Shown piece by piece: positions 36,640 through 45,129 of a stretch of DNA of 64,000 nucleotides (within the stretch, counting starts at the first letter, position 1; each line of letters opens with the position of its first letter). The position numbers were made by a program, and so were the translations under genes. Source of the stretch: Bradyrhizobium genosp. L (GTDB lineage: Bacteria > Pseudomonadota > Alphaproteobacteria > Rhizobiales > Xanthobacteraceae); contig NZ_CP061378.1 of NCBI RefSeq assembly GCF_015624485.1, positions 1,798,001-1,862,000 on the forward strand, read 5' to 3'. A model generated the notes under the pieces. That model searched no databases and had not been told where the DNA came from. It worked only from the letters and a program-made list of their open reading frames with translations.

Positions 36640-37428
36640 GTGGTCATAACACCCACCTCGGCGATGATGGGCGTGGTGACGGCGGTCGCGGTGATCGGCA
36701 GCGCGGTGCTGTTCGGCAAGTGGCAGACGCTGCGGCGCGCCGAGTTCATCCGCACCTTCATTTGGCCGCCGGGGCTATTGGCGCGGCTCGAGCAGCGCCA
36801 TCCAGGCTTCGCGCGAAAAGACAGCGCCCTGGTCTCGCGTGGCTTGAGGCAGTTCTTCCTCGCCTATCTGATGAGCGGCAAGCGCTACGTCTCGATGCCC
36901 TCGCAAGTCGCCGACGATCTCTGGCACGAATTCATTCTCTACACCCGCGAGTACGACGCGTTCTGCCGCCGCGCCTTCGGCAGCTTCCTGCATCACATGC
37001 CCGCGGTGGTGCTGGTGAAAGAGCGCCGGCAGAGCAATGAGGGGCTGCGGCGGGTGTGGTGGTATTGCTGCAAATACGAGAACATCGACCCCGTCAGGCC
37101 GACCCGGTTGCCGCTGCTGTTCGCGCTCGATGACAAGCTGAACATCCCGAACGGCTTCGTCTATCACCCCGATTGCGAGGCGCTGCGCCGCATCGGCATC
37201 GGGGGCTCGAGCCCGTATTGCGGCGGCGACTTCGCCGACTCGTCCATCGACGGCTCGTCGGCGGGATTCGGTGACGCCGGCAGCAGCGATAGCGGTGACG
37301 GCGGACATGGCGGTCACGGTGGCGATGGCGGCCACGGCGGTGGCGACAGCGGTGGGGGCGGCGACGGCGGTGGTGATGGTGGCGGAGGTTGCGGCGGCGG
37401 TGGGTGTGGCGGCGGTGGCGGCGATTAG
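36640..37428 (+). CDS. Glycine-rich GRDP-like membrane protein
   Basis: About 262 residues. An N-terminal hydrophobic segment (GVVTAVAVIGSAVLFG) is followed by a domain with YLMSGKRYVSMPSQVADDLWHEFILYTREYDAFC and FGSFLHHMP. This WH..ILYTREY..FC..FG.FLHH pattern resembles the GRDP-like family (DUF1399/PF07173). The last 75 residues are Gly with His, Asp and Cys (GGHGGHGGDGGHGGG to GCGGGGCGGGGGD). GTG 36640 follows a GGGGAC ribosome site; ATG 36664 is an alternative. Metal binding by the His/Cys/Gly tail is possible but not shown. Confidence 0.7.
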   Translation: MVITPTSAMMGVVTAVAVIGSAVLFGKWQTLRRAEFIRTFIWPPGLLARLEQRHPGFARKDSALVSRGLRQFFLAYLMSGKRYVSMPSQVADDLWHEFILYTREYDAFCRRAFGSFLHHMPAVVLVKERRQSNEGLRRVWWYCCKYENIDPVRPTRLPLLFALDDKLNIPNGFVYHPDCEALRRIGIGGSSPYCGGDFADSSIDGSSAGFGDAGSSDSGDGGHGGHGGDGGHGGGDSGGGGDGGGDGGGGCGGGGCGGGGGD

Positions 37429-38315
37429 GACAGCCGTTGCTGCTTCAGCTCGGCAATGCCGTCATGATCGCCAAAGCCGCGCACGGTCTGCTCCAAGCGC
37501 CAGGCATTGCCGTCGCGCTCGATTGCGAACAGATTGTAGGCCGCCGCCGGATAGTGCTTGCGCGCCAGCGCCGACGCCGACGGCACGCCGATCGCGGGGA
37601 TCTTGCGGTCGGGACCGTCGAACCACATCGTCGAATGGATGTGGTCGTGACCGTGCAGCACCAGCTCGACGCCATGCCGCTTGAGCAGCGCCAGCAACTG
37701 GTGCGAATCGGTCAGCCGCTTGGCGCGCCCGTCGGAGTGCAGCGGGTGATGCACCAGCAGCACGCGGAAGGCATCCTCCCGCGAGAGCTGCGCGAGGATC
37801 GTCTCCAGCGCGGCGAGCTGCGCGTGTCCAAGCCAGCCGGTCGCCATCAGCGGGGGCGTCGGCACCGCCGAGGAGACGCCGATCAGCGCCAGCGGCCCGC
37901 GGCGGCGCAGGAACGGAAAGCTCGCCGCAGCGCTCGCGGCATCGCCGCGCAGATAGTCGCCGAACTGGCCCACGAAGCGATGCCGCGTCGCGCGGACATA
38001 GGCGTCGTGATTGCCGGGCACCACGGTGACATCGGCGGGGCGGCCTACGCCCTCCAGCCACTCGCGGGCCGGCTTGAACTCGGCCTCCAGCGCCAGATTG
38101 ACGAGGTCGCCGGTGACGGCGATGTGATCCGGCCGCTGTGCCTGCATGTCCGATACCAGCGCATCGAGCACGTCGCGGCGGTGATATTTGTGGCGGTTGC
38201 GGGTCCAGTTCAAATAGCCGAGGGCGCGCTTGCCGGCGAGATCGCGCAGCCGCGCCGCCGGCAGCGGCGGCAGATGCGGGTCGGACAGATGCGCAAGGTG
38301 GAACGCCGCCATCAT
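37425..38315 (-). CDS. Calcineurin-like metallophosphoesterase
   Basis: A 296-residue enzyme with the dinuclear-metal motifs of the family in order: HLSDPHL (DxH), GDLVN (GDxx), VVPGNHDAYV (GNHD), VLLVHHPLH and VLHGHDHIHS (GHxH). It probably hydrolyses a phosphodiester or phosphomonoester; nothing here identifies the substrate. The start MMAAFHLAHLSDPH at 38315 lies immediately before the first motif. The gene ends 4 bases inside the convergent glycine-rich gene. Confidence 0.9.
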   Translation of the reverse strand: MMAAFHLAHLSDPHLPPLPAARLRDLAGKRALGYLNWTRNRHKYHRRDVLDALVSDMQAQRPDHIAVTGDLVNLALEAEFKPAREWLEGVGRPADVTVVPGNHDAYVRATRHRFVGQFGDYLRGDAASAAASFPFLRRRGPLALIGVSSAVPTPPLMATGWLGHAQLAALETILAQLSREDAFRVLLVHHPLHSDGRAKRLTDSHQLLALLKRHGVELVLHGHDHIHSTMWFDGPDRKIPAIGVPSASALARKHYPAAAYNLFAIERDGNAWRLEQTVRGFGDHDGIAELKQQRLS

Positions 38316-38401
38316 TCGGTCCCGTTCCGGTTGCCTGTGAAAGATGGCCTGCAAATGCCCATGTCGTGCTATCCGGAAAGCTCGCCCTGTATTGGCAAGC
38401 G

Positions 38402-38947
38402 ATGCGCATCCGCGCAAGATTCAAAGCGAGGATCAAACGCGATGATGTCGAGGGTTCAGTGACGGTCCTGGAGGACTTGCGCCAGCGCTTCGAGCCGCAG
38501 ATCAGGAAAGTCTTCCACCTCTACTGGCGGCTGGTGCGCAGCATGACGCTCGGCGCCCGTGCGGTGGTGCTGGATGCCGACAATAAGGTGTTCCTGGTCA
38601 AGCACAGCTACGTCCCCGGCTGGTACCTGCCGGGCGGTGGCGTCGAGGTCGGCGAGACGTTCCTGGACGCGTTGCGGCGCGAGCTGGTCGAGGAGGGGCG
38701 GATCGAGATGACCGGCGAGCCCATCCTGCACGGCATCTTCCACAACAGCCATGTCTCATCGCGGGATCACGTCGCCGTGTACGTGGTCCGGAATTTCCGG
38801 CAGGACCGGCTGCCGGAGCCGAACCGCGAGATCGTGGCCACCGGCTTCTTCGATCCGGCCGCGTTACCCGCCGACACCACGCCCGGCACGCGGCTGCGGA
38901 TAGCGGAGGTACTCGACGGCAAGCCGTTGATCGCGACATGGCGGTAA
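38402..38947 (+). CDS. Nudix hydrolase
   Basis: Up to 181 residues. The Nudix box is intact (GGVEVGETFLDALRRELVEEGRI, fitting GX5EX7REUXEEXGU). It hydrolyses a nucleoside-diphosphate-linked compound; the substrate is not predictable. ATG 38402 is used here. GTG 38459, with GAGGG just upstream, would give a 162-residue protein starting at TVLEDLRQRF and is a realistic alternative. It is divergent from the phosphoesterase gene. A short tandem repeat covers its stop codon. Confidence 0.85.
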   Translation: MRIRARFKARIKRDDVEGSVTVLEDLRQRFEPQIRKVFHLYWRLVRSMTLGARAVVLDADNKVFLVKHSYVPGWYLPGGGVEVGETFLDALRRELVEEGRIEMTGEPILHGIFHNSHVSSRDHVAVYVVRNFRQDRLPEPNREIVATGFFDPAALPADTTPGTRLRIAEVLDGKPLIATWR

Positions 38948-38985
38948 GGACTTGGCGGTAAAGGATTTGGTGGTAAAGGACTTGG
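38939..38985. repeat. Short tandem repeat, about 15-base unit
   Basis: Three consecutive variants of TGGYGGTAAAGGAYT (the first lacks one A) begin at the last codons of the Nudix gene and extend past its TAA stop. It looks like local slippage duplication. Confidence 0.8.
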
Positions 38986-39030
38986 CGACGATGGACCGCG
39001 CGGCCGCCAGATGCTATCTCGCGCCCCACG

Positions 39031-39543
39031 ATGACCGAGCCCTCCCTGACCATCCTGCCGGAAACCCCGAAAGACGCCCAGGCGATCGAGCGCCTGCACG
39101 AGCGCACCTTCGGTCCCGGCCGTTTCGCGCTCAGCGCCTACCGGCTGCGCGAGCATGTCGATCATCTGCTCGACGTTTCCTTCACGGCGCGGATCGGCAC
39201 GCTGCTGGTCGGTTCGGTGCGCCAGCTGCCGGTCACGATCAGCGATACGCCGGCCCTGATGCTCGGGCCGCTCACCGTCGAACCGCCGTTCCGTAGCCGC
39301 GGCGTCGGCCGTGCGCTGCTCGAGCGCGCGATCACCGATGCCCGCGCCAAGGGACACCGGCTGATCGTGCTGGTCGGCGACGCGCCGTATTATTCGCGCG
39401 TCGGCTTCAAGCCGATCCCGAAGGGACGGGCGACGATGCCGGGCCCGGTCGACTATGATCGTCTGCTTGTCATGGAACTGGTCGACGGCGCGTTCGAAGG
39501 CGTCTCCGGGGCGATCCAGCCGGATTGGAGCAAGGCGATCTGA
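39031..39543 (+). CDS. GNAT-family N-acetyltransferase (YhbS-like)
   Basis: A 170-residue acetyl-CoA-dependent acyltransferase. The acetyl-CoA-binding motif A reads LGPLTVEPPFRSRGVGRALLERAI (Q/RxxGxG/A as RSRGVG). The C-terminal half has VLVGDAPYYSRVGFKPIPKG, typical of the YhbS/DUF-acyltransferase subgroup. The acceptor is unknown. It probably forms a short unit with the preceding Nudix gene, 83 bases away. Confidence 0.88.
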   Translation: MTEPSLTILPETPKDAQAIERLHERTFGPGRFALSAYRLREHVDHLLDVSFTARIGTLLVGSVRQLPVTISDTPALMLGPLTVEPPFRSRGVGRALLERAITDARAKGHRLIVLVGDAPYYSRVGFKPIPKGRATMPGPVDYDRLLVMELVDGAFEGVSGAIQPDWSKAI

Positions 39544-39655
39544 CATCCGCGCGAGCCCTCGCCCGGAACGGTTGCGCACCCGGAAAAACTGAAGCACAGT
39601 TGCGATGAAGCGCCGGGATATCACCGGCGCATGTCATATCAAAAGGGAGCGCGCC

Positions 39656-39973
39656 ATGATCAAGGTCAGTGTGATGTATCCAAACAATCCCGGGGCGCGC
39701 TTCGATCACGATTATTACCGCGACAAGCACATGCCACTGGTGCAGGCGCGGCTCGGCGACGCCTGCAAATACTACACCGTCGACAAGGGTATCGCCGGTG
39801 GTGCGCCTGGCGCACCCGCGACCTATGTCGGGATGTGCCACATCTTCTGCGACTCGGTCGAAGCCTTCGCGGCCGGCATGGGGAAACACGCCCAGGAGAT
39901 CATGGGCGATATCCCGAACTACACGGACCTGCAGCCGGTGATCCAGATCAGCGAAGTCGTCGTCGGCCACTGA
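39656..39973 (+). CDS. EthD-family small protein
   Basis: A 105-residue protein of the ferredoxin-like dimeric alpha/beta-barrel class. The pattern KVSVMYPNNPGARFDHDYYRDKHMPLVQARLG is the EthD hallmark. Members act as small-molecule modifiers or accessory proteins in degradation of ethers and other organics. Here no degradation cluster is present. AAAGGGAG precedes ATG 39656, and a strong hairpin follows the stop. Confidence 0.88.
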   Translation: MIKVSVMYPNNPGARFDHDYYRDKHMPLVQARLGDACKYYTVDKGIAGGAPGAPATYVGMCHIFCDSVEAFAAGMGKHAQEIMGDIPNYTDLQPVIQISEVVVGH

Positions 39974-40000
39974 CGGTACGCGGACTCACGGATATTGCGA

Positions 40001-40034
40001 ACGGCGCATGGTGTGTGAGAGCACCATGCGCCGT
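40001..40034. terminator. Bidirectional hairpin between EthD and TonB-receptor genes
   Basis: ACGGCGCATGGTG (40001-40013) and CACCATGCGCCGT (40022-40034) form a perfect 13-base stem with an 8-base loop, midway between two convergent genes. The stem is flanked by short T/A tracts, so it can serve both transcripts. Confidence 0.8.
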
Positions 40035-40042
40035 CGTTTGCG

Positions 40043-42310
40043 TCAGAGCTTCTGCGAGATGCCGAAATAGAAACCGCGGCGCGGCCCGTATTGCGGCGCG
40101 AACACGCCGATGCCGGAGCCGTCCCTGATCTCGTAGATCGTGTCGAACACATTGACGACGTCGAACCGGATCGTGGTGGGCTTGTTCGGCGCGACGATGT
40201 TGAAGTCGTGCGACACGCCGAGATTGACCTGGGTGTAGCCGGGCAGATGATCGGTGTTGGCGAAGCCTGAGCGCAGGCCGCTGCCGTAGATCATCGAGGC
40301 AGAATAGCGCGTGCCATCCCACAGATAGGACGCGCCTGCCGACGCGGTCCAGGTCTGGGCGTGATCGGTGTAGACGTAGTGGCTCGCGATATAGGCGAGC
40401 TCATCCGGATCGAACAGATACTGGTTGGAGACGACATTGGTCGCGATCTGCTTCGCCCAGGCGACGTTGCCATAGGCGTTGAAATTGCCGTTGGTGTACT
40501 TCGCCTTCAGCTCGACGCCGACGTTCTCGCCGCTCTCGTAGTTGAAGCCGGTCAGCACATAGGCCGCGCCGAACTGGCCGTCGTCGAGCAGGTCGCGCGC
40601 GGTCTTGTAGTAGCCGTCGATACCGACCTCGAGGCCGGGGATCGCATGGATCTTCTGGTCGATGCCGACGTCGTAGACGTTGGAGCGCTCCGGCAGCACC
40701 GGGCTGTTGGCGTTGACGCCGGGCTGCAGCGTGCTGCCCTGCACCAGCGCGAGGTTGACGGGCGCCGCGATCACCTGCTCCGGCGGCGTGAAGTTGCGCG
40801 AATAGCCGGCATGGAATGTGGTCCCGTCGTATGGTTTCCAGGTCAGGCTGGCGCGCGGGCTGAGCTGGTTGGCGTCGACATATTGATACATCTGGTCGAA
40901 GCGCAGGCCGACATTGAGGGTCAGCTGGTTGTTGATGCGCCATTCGTCCTGCAGATAGGTGCCGATCAGCCAGCCGGTCTTGGCGTTCGAATCGAAGATC
41001 GAGGTCGGGTTGTCGATCGTACCGGCGGTGGGATCGGTCGGGTCGACCAGCGGCAAGACGGTCGAGAAATTGTTGACCAGCGTTCGCTCCGAGCTCACCG
41101 AGAAGCCGAACCGCAGGGTATGCGCATAGCCGACGCGCCAGGCGGTGTCTTCCTGGATGCCGTTGACCAGGCTCTGGCGGTAGACGTCGGAGGCGACGCC
41201 GTTGAACACGAGATCGCCGATCGTGTCAGGGTAGAAGTGCAGCTGGCTGTAGCGGTTGAAGTAGGACAGCTGCATGTCGAAGTCTTCGAACGACTTCTGA
41301 TAGGCCACGACGTTGAACTGGTTGAACTCCGTCTGGTGCTCGTTCAGGTTCGTGGAATCGAAATCCGAGACGCCGAAAGCCGTGAAGGCCGGCGTCTGCC
41401 CGGGATTGTTCGGGATCTGGTAGGTGCCGTTGGAGACGCCGCCGATATAGGTCAGGCGGCTGGTCGGATCGATCACGGTCGACAGATAGAGGAAGCCCTT
41501 TTCCTGCGACGTGTTGTCGTGGATCGCGGTGTTGGACGGTGTCGGGTTCTCGATGCCGAGGCTGCTGCCGAAATAGCGGCCGGAGATGAAGTACTGGGTC
41601 TGCCCGACGGTGCCGCCATATTCGAAGCTCGGCGTGATGGTGCCGTGGCTGCCGCCATAGACGCTGACCTTGCCGGTGTTTTCGAACGCGTCGGTCTTGG
41701 TCTGGATGTCGATGACCCCGGCGGTGTGGAGGCCATATTGCGCGGGCAGTGCGCCGGTGAGCAGAGCGAGGCTGCCGACGATCCCGGTGTCGAGGATCTG
41801 GCCGAAGGCGCCGACGCCGTCCGGCAGCATGATGCCGTTGATGCGGTACTGCACATTGGCATGTTCATTGCGGACATGCAGGTCGCCGCTGGCCGCGGAA
41901 TCCTGCGTCACGCCGGGGAACTGGAGCAGCACCTTGTCGAGCGGCGCGTCGGCGCCTTGCGGCATCGCCTCGATCGCCTGGTGATTGATCTGATGCGCGG
42001 TGGCGGCGGCCGGCGCGACGATGCTCTGGCGCGCGGCGTCGAACTTGTCGTTGGTGCTGGTCAGGACCTGCGCCGCGGTCGGCGGCGGGGCCTCGGGCGG
42101 AGGTGCCTGGCGATGCGCGGTGACGACACGCTTTTTCGGCGGCCGCGGCTTCTGCGTGTGCTTGGGTTCGACCACCTCGATCTTCGGCAGCGTGGTGGTG
42201 CCTGCGGCCTCCGGCGGCGGACTGCTCTGCGCGCTTGCGGTATGGCCCAGTCCGAGCAGCATCGAGGCCGACGCGGACAGCAGCAGGGAAACTCTCAACG
42301 GAGACTTCAT
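40043..42310 (-). CDS. TonB-dependent outer-membrane receptor, probably zinc-regulated
   Basis: A 755-residue outer-membrane receptor with a signal peptide cleaved near TASA-QSS and a long Pro/Lys-rich periplasmic region (PKHTQKPRPPKKRVV) before the plug. The plug (about residues 105-215) contains LDKVLLQFPGVTQDSAASGDLHVRNEHANVQYRINGIMLPDGV and SLALLTGALPAQYGLHTAGVIDIQT. A 22-strand-type barrel follows. It lies behind DUF2946 and a Zur-type palindrome, so import of zinc or a zinc carrier is the best guess, although siderophore or B12-type substrates are not excluded. AGGA precedes the ATG. Confidence 0.87.
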   Translation of the reverse strand: MKSPLRVSLLLSASASMLLGLGHTASAQSSPPPEAAGTTTLPKIEVVEPKHTQKPRPPKKRVVTAHRQAPPPEAPPPTAAQVLTSTNDKFDAARQSIVAPAAATAHQINHQAIEAMPQGADAPLDKVLLQFPGVTQDSAASGDLHVRNEHANVQYRINGIMLPDGVGAFGQILDTGIVGSLALLTGALPAQYGLHTAGVIDIQTKTDAFENTGKVSVYGGSHGTITPSFEYGGTVGQTQYFISGRYFGSSLGIENPTPSNTAIHDNTSQEKGFLYLSTVIDPTSRLTYIGGVSNGTYQIPNNPGQTPAFTAFGVSDFDSTNLNEHQTEFNQFNVVAYQKSFEDFDMQLSYFNRYSQLHFYPDTIGDLVFNGVASDVYRQSLVNGIQEDTAWRVGYAHTLRFGFSVSSERTLVNNFSTVLPLVDPTDPTAGTIDNPTSIFDSNAKTGWLIGTYLQDEWRINNQLTLNVGLRFDQMYQYVDANQLSPRASLTWKPYDGTTFHAGYSRNFTPPEQVIAAPVNLALVQGSTLQPGVNANSPVLPERSNVYDVGIDQKIHAIPGLEVGIDGYYKTARDLLDDGQFGAAYVLTGFNYESGENVGVELKAKYTNGNFNAYGNVAWAKQIATNVVSNQYLFDPDELAYIASHYVYTDHAQTWTASAGASYLWDGTRYSASMIYGSGLRSGFANTDHLPGYTQVNLGVSHDFNIVAPNKPTTIRFDVVNVFDTIYEIRDGSGIGVFAPQYGPRRGFYFGISQKL

Positions 42311-42457
42311 GATGGGGATCCTGAAGGCCGCCAGCGGATATGTGTCGGTTGAGCTGGCGCAGCCTTGCCGTCATTCGCGACGGACCGATTGAACGATTCT
42401 CCAAGCATCACGCCGCGCGATGCGGACGGATTCCGGAGGCACAGACAGCAATCGATG

Positions 42458-42880
42458 TCAGGACAGGGGAGGACCGCGGGAATGGAACGCGCGGGGCGCC
42501 GCCTTCAGGTGCAGGAATTCGGCGTCGGTGGTGCGGCGGAGAAACTCCACCACCTCGGGCAGCAGCAGCACCGGCGGGGTCGCGACCAGCACGCTGCCGG
42601 CCATCGACATGACCGCGCAGATATCGCAATGGTCAGCCGGTTGCTGGTCGTTGTCACGCTGGGCGGGCGGCTGCGTCTGGACCACCTGAACGGCGAGGTC
42701 CGGCGTCGCCGAGGTCCCGATATAGGTGAAGTCGACCTCGGACAGTCCGGTCTGGACCGCAGGTGCGGCGTGCACCATCGCCAGCGGATGGAAATGGCCG
42801 AACGACAGCATGAACTGCACGGCGAGCGCGAACAGCGCCAGCCGCGAGCCAGTCCTGATGTGTTTGCGGAACCAGTTCAT
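42458..42880 (-). CDS. DUF2946 family membrane-associated protein
   Basis: A 140-residue protein. The N-terminal hydrophobic segment (GSRLALFALAVQFMLSFGHFHPLA) is a signal or anchor. Metal-ligand residues cluster in FGHFHPLAMVH and in the conserved ADHCDICAVMSM (CxxC with His/Asp), the DUF2946 hallmark. Genes of this family are often next to TonB receptors and metal genes. ATG 42880 is preferred, with TTG 42889 possible. It is the first gene downstream of the Zur-type site and 147 bases upstream of the receptor. Confidence 0.78.
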   Translation of the reverse strand: MNWFRKHIRTGSRLALFALAVQFMLSFGHFHPLAMVHAAPAVQTGLSEVDFTYIGTSATPDLAVQVVQTQPPAQRDNDQQPADHCDICAVMSMAGSVLVATPPVLLLPEVVEFLRRTTDAEFLHLKAAPRAFHSRGPPLS

Positions 42881-42928
42881 CCCGATCAATGCCCACCCAT
42901 CGGGACGGCTTCGTCACCCCCGCCGTTC

Positions 42929-42951
42929 CCGATGTTATATTATAACATCGG
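42929..42951. promoter_or_regulatory. Zur-type operator (candidate)
   Basis: CCGATGTTATA (42929-42939) and TATAACATCGG (42941-42951) are perfect 11-base inverted arms around one central T. The core GATGTTATAnTATAACATC matches the pattern of proteobacterial Zur boxes. It lies 49 bases before the DUF2946 start, a normal repressor position. No Zur gene is in the window. Confidence 0.75.
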
Positions 42952-43035
42952 ACGGCTATCGCGATGTCAACCGTAGTTCGGACGAAGTTCGACCGATCGG
43001 CGAAGTGTGTGTGATTGACGCAACGTGCGCAGCCC

Positions 43036-43055
43036 GGTCGCGCAAATGCGCGACC
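43036..43055 (-). terminator. Hairpin behind the membrane-protein operon (candidate)
   Basis: GGTCGCGC (43036-43043) pairs with GCGCGACC (43048-43055) around a 4-base loop, 7 bases past the stop of the leftward operon. There is no strong T-run. Confidence 0.5.
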
Positions 43056-43061
43056 CAGGGA

Positions 43062-45125
43062 TCAGCGTCCCTCGCGCAGCCAGGTCGCCGCGAATGCGCC
43101 GAGCAGGAGCAGCAGGCCGATCACGCCGGCGAACATCGGCAGTACGCCGACGCCCTTGACCACGCTCGCATCGCGCATCCGGACCCCAAGCCAGCCGTCG
43201 CCGCGGAAGATCGAGGACGAATGCACGGGCACGATGCGGGGCATGTCGAGGCTCGCGCCGTCGACGATCCGCCGTGCGTCGCCGCCGGTGGCCTGCGCCA
43301 GCGGCTTCAGCAAGTCGGTCGTCGAGGTGACCTCGGAGAATTCCTTCGGATTGGTCGGGCCGACGTTGATCAGGGCCTTCAGCGTGCCGTCGGTGGCTTG
43401 CCAGAGGCCGAGCTCGTCGGCGGGCAGCGTCGCGCGCCACTCGCCGGGATCGCCGGCGGTCAATGTCAGTTCGTGGGTCGCGCCGCTCGGCGAGGTCACG
43501 GTGACCGGCGAGACGGTGTCGGCCATGGTCTGGCGCACCACCTGGAGGTCCTTGCCCTGCACCTGCATGCGCAGCGCCTCTTCGTCCAGATCAGGCTGCT
43601 TCATCAGCCAGTGCGACATCCGCCGCAGCAGGTCGAGATGCGGGCCGCCGCCCTCATAGCCGCGCGCCCACAGCCAGATATGGTCGGACAGCAGCAGCGC
43701 GACACGGCCTTCGCCGAAGCGAGACAGCAGCAGCAGCGGCTTGCCGTCGGCGCCGGTCATGACCGGCGGGGTGATCGCGTTGCGGGTGTCGACGGTGCGG
43801 AAGAACCGGCTCCAATGCGGCGGCTCGGCGTTCGAGCCTTCCAGCCCGCGCGTCACCGGATGGCGTTTGCCGGCATCGCTCAAATGCGCATAGAACGGCT
43901 TCTCGGTGACGCCGACGGGCTCCGCCGGCAGCACCGAGTCGAGCGGCGTGCGCCAGATGCTGGTGGTCGAGGCATAGTCCGGTCCGGCCGAGACCAGCAC
44001 CGCGCCGCCTGAGCGGACATAGCGCGCGATGTTGTCGAAATAGGCGATCGGCAGCACGCCCTGGCGGGCGTAGCGGTCGAAGATGATCAGCTGGAATTCG
44101 TTGATCTTCTGCTGGAACAGCTCACGGGTCGGAAACGCGATCAGCGACAGCTCGTTGATCGGCGTGCCGTCCTGCTTCTCCGGCGGACGCAGAATGGTGA
44201 AGTGCACCAGATCGACGCTGGGATCGGACTTCAGCAGATTGCGCCAGGTTCGCTCGCCGGAATGCGGCTCGCCGGATACCAGCAGCACGCGCAGCTTGTC
44301 GCGCACGCCGTCAATCGCGACCACGGCGCGGTTGTTGACCGGCGTCAGCTCGTTCTCGAGCGGCGAGGCTTCGATTTCGACGATGTTCTGCCCGGCATGC
44401 TTGATGTCGATGTCGACGCTCGAGGTCTGGCCGCTGGTCATCGCGCGCTCGCTGACCACTTCGCCGTCACGGCGCACGGTGACCTTGGCGCGTTCGCCGG
44501 TGACGCCCTGGTCGTCGAGCCGGAAGGTGATGGTCTGGGTCTGGCCGACGATGCCGAAGCGCGGCGCGGCGGTGATGGCGATGCGGCGGTCGCGCTCGTC
44601 CTTGCGGCCGGTGATCAGTGCGTGCACCGGCGCCTGGAAGCCGAGCGCCTGGGTGTTGGCGGGAATGTCATGCACGCGGCCGTCGGTGATCATGAAGGCG
44701 CCGGCGACGCGCTCGACCGGAACATCCGACAGCGCCGAGGCGAGCGCGCCGAACAGTTTGGTGCCGTCGGTCTCGCCGTCGGCCTGGCCGGCCTCGACGA
44801 CACGGACTTCGAGGCCCTTGATCTGCTTCAGGCTGTTGACCAGCGCTTCCCGGGCCTTCTCGGTCTCCTGGGTGCGGGTGCCGAAATTCTGGCTCGGGCT
44901 CTTGTCGACCACGACGGCGGCGACCGAGGACAACGGCTCGCGGTCCTCGCGCGTGAAGGAGGGATTGGCCAGCGCGAGCAGGATCAGCGCCAGCGCGCCG
45001 ACACGCACCGCCGCGCCGCGCGCGCGCGACAGCAGCAACAAGAGCGCAATGACCACGATCGCGCCGAGCGCGAGCCACAGCACGAGCGAGGGAACCAGCG
45101 GCGTGAACGCGATACCGTAGTTCAT
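43062..45125 (-). CDS. Large membrane protein with glutamine-amidotransferase-like domain
   Basis: A 687-residue inner-membrane protein. Two N-terminal hydrophobic segments (LVLWLALGAIVVIALLLLLS, VGALALILLALANPS) and one C-terminal (PMFAGVIGLLLLLGAFAATWL) frame a periplasmic-facing core. The core has a vWA-like beginning (VAAVVVDKSPSQNFGTRTQE) and a class I GAT-like section (KLRVLLVSGEPHSGERTWRNLLK, YFDNIARYVRSGGAVLVSAG). It is the last gene of the MoxR/DUF58/DUF4159 operon. Such operons are linked to envelope stress and assembly of surface complexes; its biochemical activity is unknown. Confidence 0.8.
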   Translation of the reverse strand: MNYGIAFTPLVPSLVLWLALGAIVVIALLLLLSRARGAAVRVGALALILLALANPSFTREDREPLSSVAAVVVDKSPSQNFGTRTQETEKAREALVNSLKQIKGLEVRVVEAGQADGETDGTKLFGALASALSDVPVERVAGAFMITDGRVHDIPANTQALGFQAPVHALITGRKDERDRRIAITAAPRFGIVGQTQTITFRLDDQGVTGERAKVTVRRDGEVVSERAMTSGQTSSVDIDIKHAGQNIVEIEASPLENELTPVNNRAVVAIDGVRDKLRVLLVSGEPHSGERTWRNLLKSDPSVDLVHFTILRPPEKQDGTPINELSLIAFPTRELFQQKINEFQLIIFDRYARQGVLPIAYFDNIARYVRSGGAVLVSAGPDYASTTSIWRTPLDSVLPAEPVGVTEKPFYAHLSDAGKRHPVTRGLEGSNAEPPHWSRFFRTVDTRNAITPPVMTGADGKPLLLLSRFGEGRVALLLSDHIWLWARGYEGGGPHLDLLRRMSHWLMKQPDLDEEALRMQVQGKDLQVVRQTMADTVSPVTVTSPSGATHELTLTAGDPGEWRATLPADELGLWQATDGTLKALINVGPTNPKEFSEVTSTTDLLKPLAQATGGDARRIVDGASLDMPRIVPVHSSSIFRGDGWLGVRMRDASVVKGVGVLPMFAGVIGLLLLLGAFAATWLREGR

Positions 45126-45129
45126 GTCA

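Noticed and set aside
40361..42352. A 663-codon open frame opposite the TonB receptor
   Set aside because: The minus strand encodes a complete receptor with signal peptide and plug; this frame has no recognisable domain.
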